In this document: positions 57,665-64,000 of the stretch, one piece after another | Layout: each line of letters starts with the position of its first letter | How positions within the stretch are numbered: position 1 is the first letter of the stretch | DNA from: Phoenix dactylifera | Taxonomy: Eukaryota > Streptophyta > Magnoliopsida > Arecales > Arecaceae | Length of the DNA: 64,000 nucleotides | Direction of reading: 5' to 3' | Assembly (NCBI RefSeq): GCF_009389715.1 | Contig: NC_052392.1 | Coordinates: 31,543,075-31,607,074 of the forward strand | Notes under the pieces: model-generated | The model's database searches: none | Seen by the model: only the letters and a program-made list of their open reading frames with translations | What the model was told of the DNA's origin: nothing | Translations under genes and position numbers: made by a program

Positions 57665-59795
57665 ATGGGTTCCGGTCCCGAAGAGGTTGGGTCGAGTCTG
57701 TCGGAAGAGGAGCTGGAGTTAATCCGCTCCCGTTTCTTCTTCCAGCCCGGGTTTCGCCTTGAAACCGCAGGGCCGGAAGACAGGGTGACGCAGCCGCCCC
57801 CAGGTCGGATCGCGGTTTACCGCGAGACACTTTGGGCGGGCCTGCGTTTTCCCGCCCATGAGTTCGTGAGTAACTTGCTGGGCGAGTACCAACTCGTCCC
57901 GGCGCAGTTGGCTCCGAACTCATGGAGGACCATAATCGGGTTTTTATTCCTGTGCCTCGGGCACGGAATCCCGATTTCGGTAGGCCTTTTTCGTCGGTGT
58001 TTTCTGTTAAAGAAAAACCCGGCGGACGTAGGGTGGTTATATTTCGCCTTTCGGGGCGGTATGTCACTCTTCCGGGGCGCCCCTTCCTCGATTCACGAGT
58101 GGAAGAGGAAGTTTTTCTTTCTGGCGTCTGCGGCGCCTTGGGGGTTCGAGCCAAGGTGGGGACACCCTCGGCTGAAGGCCCTCAACAAACTCTCCGAGCC
58201 CACGGGGAGGGAGCTGAGGACCCTGGACTCTTTGCGAGCCCTCGGGAGGGGCAACGACCTGACCGAGCTCCTGCGGGAGGACGCCCTGGCGAGCGTGGGT
58301 CTGAGCTCGGCGCGCCCCGAGGGTAAGGGCGGTTGCATTATTCTATTTATTTATTTCTTGTTCTCCGTCTTTACGGTCACTGGTCTGACTCTTAACAAAA
58401 TTCTTGATTTCAGATATTCCACGCATGCCGACCAGCAACACATCACTTTTCTCTCGCCTGAGGAGGCGAGAGGCCGAGGCCGGGGGTGCTGTGCCCCAGC
58501 CTCGGAAGAGGGCGAGGACGGACGGCGCTTCTTCGTCGGCCGGGACGAGTGGCCCCGAGGCGGGGGCCCCTGCAGCCGACCCGAGGCGGGAGCGGGTTGT
58601 TGGTGATGCGGGCCCGTCGGCCCCTCCTTGCCCTACCCCCCTTTCCCAGCGGGGGGAGCCGTCCGTGGTCCGGCCGCAGCAGCCAGGACCCGGGCTTACC
58701 CGAGGCACCGAGGCGAGCGGCTCCGGGACCTCGGGTTCGATCGTGCCGAGCTCTTCTCGGGCTTTCCGAGAAGAGTCGGCCGAGCCGGACTCTTCTATTC
58801 CCGAGGGGCGCTCGGCCTTTCAAGATGCCGAGGTCGCACGCTCCATGTTGCGGCGTGCGGTGCTTCCAGCGGACCGGGCCGTGTTCCGGGGTATTTCGCT
58901 GTAGGAGGTCGTCGGCAGTGCTTACTGCAACACTGCCCGGGTAAGCTTTCTTCTTAATTTCCCCGAGTTTTTAGCGTACATATGTGCTTTTCAACTCACA
59001 ATACCCTCGTTTCTTTCTTTTCAGCATATTCTCGAGCTCGACACCATGGCGTTCATCGCCCATGGGTATCGGGAAGAAGTTCAACAGCTCGGCCAGCAAC
59101 TGGAGCCGGCCAAGAAAAGAGTCGCCGAGCTGGAGGCGGCGTTGGCCGCGGCCGAGGCTCGGTGGACAGCCACCGAGGCTGAGCGCCTTGCCATGATGGG
59201 GGCGCTCGAGGAGGAGAAGGCGGCTCATGCCCTGACCAGGGCAACCATGCGCGGCACGGAGGCGCGCTTAGGGGAGGTCCAGGCCAGGGTCGCGGCCCTC
59301 GAGTATGAGGAGGGGGTCTTGCGCCTCCGACTCGGGCAACTTGAGGCCCGGGAGAGGAGGGCCCTCGAACGAGCCGAGCATGCTGTGGAACTCTTCAAAG
59401 AGTCGCAAGAGTTCCGCGATATGTTGGAGGAGGAGACGGTCGACGGTTTCCTTCGAGGCTTCGAGAACTTCCGGGAGCAGGTGCGCCGATACTGCCCTTA
59501 GTACGACTTCTCGACGGTCCGTCCGAGGGAGGACCGGGGCTGGGGGTCCGACGTGCAAGCCCTTCCTGCCATCCTTACGTCCGAGGCGGAAATATACGAG
59601 CAGGACCCCGCCGAGCCTTCGACGGGGGTAGCCGAGGCGGACGGTGTCATGGAGGCGGCTCCGGCGGCCGAGATCGATGCTGTCCCGGAGGCGGCGCCCG
59701 AAGCTCCTGCTCCCGGCCCCGAGCCTGTTCCGGAGGAAGATCATGAGGTCATCAATGTGCCGGATGACCCCCCGGATGTGGCTTCCGCCGCTTAG
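57665..59795 (+). pseudogene. Antisense ORF (aORF) of the Tat element, 'putative gypsy type transposon' family, with two nonsense mutations
   Basis: Three exons with canonical splice sites: 57665-58322, 58414-58940 and 59025-59795, with frame conserved across both junctions. Exon 1 has the plant aORF domain (SLSEEELELIRSRFFFQPGF; FPAHEFVSNLLGEYQLVPAQ; SPLASIHEWKRKFFF-like text). Exon 2 is a Pro/Ser/Arg-rich linker (DIPRMPTSNTSLF onward). Exon 3 is a long Ala/Glu/Arg-rich coiled coil (about 59046-59490) followed by an acidic Pro/Ala tail (PDDPPDVASAA). Stops at 58902-58904 (TAG before GAG GTC) and 59499-59501 (TAG) interrupt exons 2 and 3; both could derive from CAG by a C-to-T change. The function of these antisense proteins is unknown. 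A host origin is sometimes suspected, but nothing here settles it. Confidence 0.8.
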
Positions 59796-60968
59796 GACTT
59801 AAGCATATTTTTCTTTTCTTTTTCATCGTATCCGGGGTCGGCCCTTGAGTGGCCGACTTCCAATTTTGTAATTGGCCTTCCGGCCCTTTGTTAATGAAGA
59901 AATGTTTTTGTCATTCTGTGTTCATCTTTCCCTCTGTTGTCGTGGATGAGGCTAGAACCTTAGCTAACCGCCTCGACGACCTCTAACTTCGTATTTTAAT
60001 CTTTGGGCTGCTTAACGAAGCTGCCCTTTTCCCTGGCTATATCTTAGCCTTCTCGGATTCCAGTCGTCTCGACCAAAGGGAGCTCCGAGCTTAGGTTTCT
60101 AGAAAATTTCTCTAAGTCCTATAACTCGGATCTTAGAGTCGTGGGAGTTGCCACGTTTGGCCTTTAGGAAAATCTTAAGGTACCGAGGTCGGGCCTTAGC
60201 CCTTCAAGTGGGACCGGAATAGGTCTATTCGTGCCGCTATTCGGGGAGTTTAGTCGGATTTCCGAACTCAACTCCGAACCTCTCATAGGGAGCGCGGGCT
60301 AATAAACAAGTTATTGCCGAAGGTTTTCATAGTTATCGTTCTCGGACCCTGCCGAGATTTCGGTGAACAAGGCTGGGATTCCCAAAGATCGCCTTGGTAC
60401 CTGTGCTTGGCTGGTACATTCGTGGCCGGGACCACTTTCTCAGCTGGACGTCGGAGTTTACTTAGAAGAGCCGAGTTGGGCCCTACTTTATGAAGCCTTA
60501 GTACGGATTGCGGAGACTTGACGAACAGAGCAGGCATAATGAGGTTGGGAGGTCGGTCTTAAGCCGACCCAGCGAAGAAGCCCGGCTTTGGGGCAAAATA
60601 AGACTCCAACATTGGACGAGATCCCGCTCGGCAATATGTAGATAAAATTTGACAAGGAGGGCGTCTAGTTGGGTGTACCTCTTGCATTCTCGGGGTCATG
60701 CTTCGCATGGTGGAGTAGGTCGCTTCCCTTCCTCGTCGACCTCCGGAGTCATTTTTGACTGGTAAAAGGGGCTCGGGCTTCCCATGGACCCGGCGACTCC
60801 TGCCGGAGTTGAGAGGATCTGGGGAGGCTCTGTTGATTTGTAGCCCTTTTTGAGATCGAGGGGGCTTAAGACCCTATGGTCGGACCTCGGAGCGCCTCAG
60901 CCTTGGTCGAGGGATCTCACATCAGGTCGGCGGGTTCGTGGACGCCTTGCTGACCTGTGATACCTCCC
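59796..60968. other. Untranslated region between aORF and minisatellite
   Basis: This is the probable aORF 3' UTR, then GC-rich element DNA with loosely repeated phrases (gaggtcgg, ttagcc). No ORF of note on either strand. Confidence 0.55.
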
Positions 60969-62150
60969 GAGGTCGAGGGAGTCTGGTTCTCTACGGTCGA
61001 CCCTCGGGGCATCCCGACCTTAGTCGAGGGATCATTCGTCAGGTCGGCTGGTCTGGGCACGCTCTACCGACCGGCGACGCTTCCTGAGGTCGAGGGAGTC
61101 TGGTTCTCTACGGTCGACCCTCGGGGCATCCCGACCTTAGTCGAGGGGTCGCTCGCTTCGGGGATCGGGGATCGTCGACCGCTCCCGGGGGTCCACTTTG
61201 TGGCGCCCCGGGTGGAGCCACCCTTTCCACCCCTCACGGCGCCTTTCCGAGGTCGAGGGAGTCTGGTTCTCTACGGTCGACCCTCGGGGCATCCCGACTT
61301 TAGTCGAGGGAGCGTTCGTCAGGTCGGCTGGTCTGGGCACGCTCTACCGACCGGCGACGCTTTCCGAGGTCGAGGGAGTCTGGTTCTCTACGGTCGACCC
61401 TCGGGGCATCCCGACCTTAGTCGAGGGATCGCTCGCTTCGGGGATCGGGGATCGTCGACCGCTCCCGGGGGTCCACTTTGTGGCGCCCCGGGTGGAGCCA
61501 CCCTTTCCACCCCTCACGGCGCCTTTCCGAGGTCGAGGGAGTCTGGTTCTCTACGGTCGACCCTCGGGGCATCCCGACCTTAGTCGAGGGATCGTTCGTC
61601 AGGTCGGCTGGTCTGGGCACGCTCTACCGACCGGCGACGCTTCCCGAGGTCGAGGGAGTCTGGTTCTCTACGGTCGACCCTCGGGGCATCCCGACCTTAG
61701 TCGAGGGATCGCTCGCTTCGGGGATCGGAGATCGTCGACCGCTCCCGGGGGTCCACTTTGTGGCGCCCCGGGTGGAGCCACCCTTTCCACCCCTCACGGC
61801 GCCTTCCCGAGGTCGAGGGAGTCTGGTTCTCTACGGTCGACCCTCGGGGCATCCCGACCTTAGTCGAGGGATCGTTCGTCAGGTCGGCTGGTCTGAGCAC
61901 GCTCTACCGACCGGCGACGCTTCCCGAGGTCGAGGGAGTCTGGTTCTCTACGGTCGACCCTCGGGGCATCCCGACCTTAGTCGAGGGATCGCTCGCTTCG
62001 GAGATCGGGGATCGTCGACCGCTCCCGGGGGTCCACTTTGTGGCGCCCCGGGTGGAGCCACCCTTTCCACCCCTCACGGCGCCTTCCCGAGGTCGAGGGA
62101 GTCTGGTTCTCTACGGTCGACCCTCGGGGCATCCCGACCTTAGTCGAGGA
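60969..62150. repeat. 280-bp higher-order minisatellite (117 + 163 bp) in the Tat 3' region
   Basis: gaggtcgagggagtctggtt recurs at 60969, 61086, 61249, 61366, 61529, 61646, 61809, 61926 and 62089, spaced alternately 117 and 163 bp. The two variants differ after ccttagtcgaggga: one continues with caggtcggctggtctgggc, the other with cttcggggatcggggatcg and ggtggagccaccctttcc. A last degenerate copy lies near 62339. It gives rise to long but meaningless ORFs of about 220 codons on plus. Confidence 0.95.
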
Positions 62151-62521
62151 GGCGCTATGGGGGGCCGCGAAGGTACTACCCCGTTGTTGGTGTCGAGCGC
62201 CACGGGGGACTGCGAAGGTACTACCCCGTCTTCCCGAAATGTCGAGGGGTCTGGGCACGCACTGTCGACACTCGGGACATCTCGACCTTAGTCGAGGAAT
62301 CTTGCACCAGTCGACGTTTCACCGTCCTGCGATTCTTCCCGAGGTCGAGGGAGTTTGGGACTCTACGGTCGAGCCTCGAGGCATCCCGATTTTGGCCGGG
62401 GGATCTGAGGATCACAGACGACCCAATATTAGAAGAGGATTACAGTCATCAAAATGAGAGAAATATTTGCAGAAAAAGGAGCTGAGTCCATTATCCTGAT
62501 TATCTTGAACCCCTTGGGGTT

Positions 62522-64000
62522 TCACTGGTAGTACATTCGTAAATTCTCGGAGTTCCAGCTTCGTGGGATCAGAGTCCCTTCCAGGGACTTCAATTTGTAC
62601 GCCCCTGGCCGTTGTACCCGGGCGATTTGATACGGTCCTTCCCAGTTTGGGGCGAGCTTTCCTTGCTCGGTTGGTTGAGAAGCCTCGGCTTTCCTGAGGA
62701 CGAGGTCCCCTACTTTGAAGAGCTTGGGCTTAACTCTGGAGTTGTAGTATTGGGCCGTTCGCTGTTGATATCTCGCCATGCGCACCCGGGCGACCTCTCT
62801 TGTCTCTTCGACGAGGTCCAAATTGCTCCTGAGCTGGGAGGAATTGGTATCGGGGTCGTAATGCTCCACCCTCAGAGAAGGCAAGCCGATCTCCAATGGG
62901 ATGACGGCCTCAGTGCCGTATGCTAGGTTGAAGGGGGTCTCTCCCGTGGGCAGTCGGAACGTGGTCCGGTACGCCCAAAGGACATTGTACAAGTCCTCGA
63001 CCCACTGTCCTTTGGACCGATCAAGCCTAGCTTTGAGTCCCTGCAAAATAGTTCGGTTAGTTACCTCAGTTTCTCCATTTGTCTGGGGATGGGCAACCGA
63101 GGTGAAGCGATGATCAATGCCGAGCTCAGAGCAAAACTCCCTGAAATGAACATTGTCAAATTGTCGACCATTGTCAGATATGAGGATACGGGGTAGTCCG
63201 AATCGGCAGATTATAGACTTCCACACGAAGTCCCGCATCTTTTGCTCGGTGATCCGGGCAACAGGTTCGGCCTCGACCCATTTGGTGAAGTAGTCGATGG
63301 AGACGACCAGGAACTTTCTCTGTCCGGTGGCCAGGGGAAAGGGCCCCAGGATGTCGATCCCCCATTGGGCAAACGGCCAGGGGGCGATGATGGAGGTCAG
63401 CAAAGCTGAAGGTCGGCGCTGGATATTGGCGTTTCGTTGGCACCGATCGCACTTACGGACGAAATCCGTTGCGTCCTTTTGGAGTGTGGGCCAGTAGTAT
63501 CCCTGCCGCAGGATCTTATGGGCCAAGGCTCGACCCCCCAGGTGATTTCCGCAGATCCCTTCATGGACCTCTCGGAGGGCGTAGTCCGCCTCGGAGGGGC
63601 GGAGGCATCTGAGAAGGGGAGAAGTAAATGATTGTCGATAGAGTTTATTCTCGTACAAGACATACCGGGGAGCCTGGCGCTTGATTCGGTGAGCCTCCGT
63701 CTCGTCATGAGGTAGAGTTCCGTCCTGAAGATAGCAGACGAGCCCGTCGATCCAGCTTGGCTCGGAGTCGATGCACATAGTGGGCTCGGGTTCCTCCGTG
63801 CTGGGGACCCGAAGATACTCGAGCGCTGTTCCCTTGGGAAGCTCGCTAATGCGGGAGGTGGCCAGTTTGGATAGCTGGTCTGCCCTGAGGTTTTCCGCTC
63901 TGGGAATATACTGAATATTGAAAGAATTCAGGGCAGATGTGAGTTCCCGCACCTTTTGGAGATACTTTTGCATGGATGGCTCTTTAGCTTCAAAATCTCC
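62522..64000 (-). CDS. Tat-lineage gypsy pol, C-terminal part (RNase H end, integrase); open at window edge
   Basis: The frame is open from the window edge to a stop at 62522. It starts in a second (archaeal-type) RNase H with the ending IQYIPRAENLRADQLSKLAT. Integrase follows with an HHCC zinc finger (HEGICGNHLGGR, then CDRCQR) and a DDE core: WGIDILGPFP, ISDNGRQFD and NGETEVTNR. A GPY/F-like C-terminal region comes next (FKVGDLVLRKA; WEGPYQI). All three core acidic residues and the zinc ligands are intact over more than 480 codons without a stop, so this part still looks functional although the aORF is broken. The ending ENLRMYYQ is typical for the lineage. Confidence 0.93.
   Translation of the reverse strand, partial: GDFEAKEPSMQKYLQKVRELTSALNSFNIQYIPRAENLRADQLSKLATSRISELPKGTALEYLRVPSTEEPEPTMCIDSEPSWIDGLVCYLQDGTLPHDETEAHRIKRQAPRYVLYENKLYRQSFTSPLLRCLRPSEADYALREVHEGICGNHLGGRALAHKILRQGYYWPTLQKDATDFVRKCDRCQRNANIQRRPSALLTSIIAPWPFAQWGIDILGPFPLATGQRKFLVVSIDYFTKWVEAEPVARITEQKMRDFVWKSIICRFGLPRILISDNGRQFDNVHFREFCSELGIDHRFTSVAHPQTNGETEVTNRTILQGLKARLDRSKGQWVEDLYNVLWAYRTTFRLPTGETPFNLAYGTEAVIPLEIGLPSLRVEHYDPDTNSSQLRSNLDLVEETREVARVRMARYQQRTAQYYNSRVKPKLFKVGDLVLRKAEASQPTEQGKLAPNWEGPYQIARVQRPGAYKLKSLEGTLIPRSWNSENLRMYYQ

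Larger units (their letters stand above)
55873..64000 (-). mobile_element. Tat-lineage Ty3-gypsy retrotransposon, 3' part (continues beyond window)
   Basis: The element is oriented on minus. It has a 3' LTR at 55873-56786, a polypurine tract just inside it (minus ggggggtag), an antisense gene (57665-59795), a minisatellite (60969-62150) and the 3' end of pol (62522 onward). A long region between pol and the 3' LTR, holding an antisense ORF and tandem repeats, is characteristic of Tat-lineage elements. Gag, protease, RT and the 5' LTR lie past base 64000. The left target flank is ctagt. It is inserted in the first intron of the CC-like gene. Confidence 0.88.

Noticed and set aside
61198-62291. 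Overlapping 177-221-codon plus-strand ORFs
   Set aside because: They translate the 280-bp minisatellite in several frames and have no domain.

Overview
This is nuclear DNA from a flowering plant. The evidence is GT-AG introns in kinase and aORF genes, plant-type subtilases, a Companion-of-Cellulose-synthase-like gene, a tRNA-derived SINE, a TRIM element, and Ty1-copia and Tat-lineage Ty3-gypsy retrotransposons. A monocot, perhaps a palm, would fit, but I infer that only from general resemblance. No tRNA or rRNA gene and no bacterial-type system was seen.

Layout. (1) 1-5314: the 3' two thirds of a SPARK-domain receptor-like kinase gene (At1g49730-like), six exons on +. (2) 6.6-53 kb: a cluster of segmentally duplicated units. 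Each unit originally combined long non-coding blocks (called a and b here), a repeat-rich promoter block (c) and an intronless SBT1.9-like subtilase gene. Two copies are intact (40256-42538 and 47642-49924, 760 aa each). One has a frameshift and an internal duplication (24535-26950). One is inverted and lacks its N-terminal half (16991-18425). One is reduced to its last codons fused to promoter DNA (46486-46660), and one is an old relic (51885-52235). (3) 55174-55665: the first exon of a Companion-of-Cellulose-synthase-like gene, whose first intron received a Tat-type gypsy retrotransposon that runs off the window end.

Mobile DNA shapes the cluster. A tandem three-LTR TRIM (11654-12473, TSD ACTTT) has its empty site preserved in a paralogous unit. 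A solo LTR (34415-35373, TSD TATCA) and a degenerate copia element (35427-40170) both sit in the promoter of the intact subtilase at 40256. A copia pol fragment (13581-14758) is flanked by identical 68-bp copies of a LINE zinc-binding-domain fragment. A displaced fragment of the receptor kinase gene, carrying the same SINE insertion as the parent intron, lies at 28358-29230.

The gypsy element (55873-64000, pol on -) carries an antisense plus-strand gene (57665-59795) with its own TATA box, two canonical introns and two premature stops. A 280-bp higher-order minisatellite lies between that gene and pol.

The window is mostly a record of gene-cluster duplication, promoter remodelling by LTR elements, and gene decay. 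The two intact subtilases are the main candidate functional genes. I did not find a convincing wholly new biological system. The most unusual points are the LTR-rewired subtilase promoter, the TRIM with its dated empty site, the kinase fragment tracked by a shared SINE, and the antisense gene in the gypsy element.
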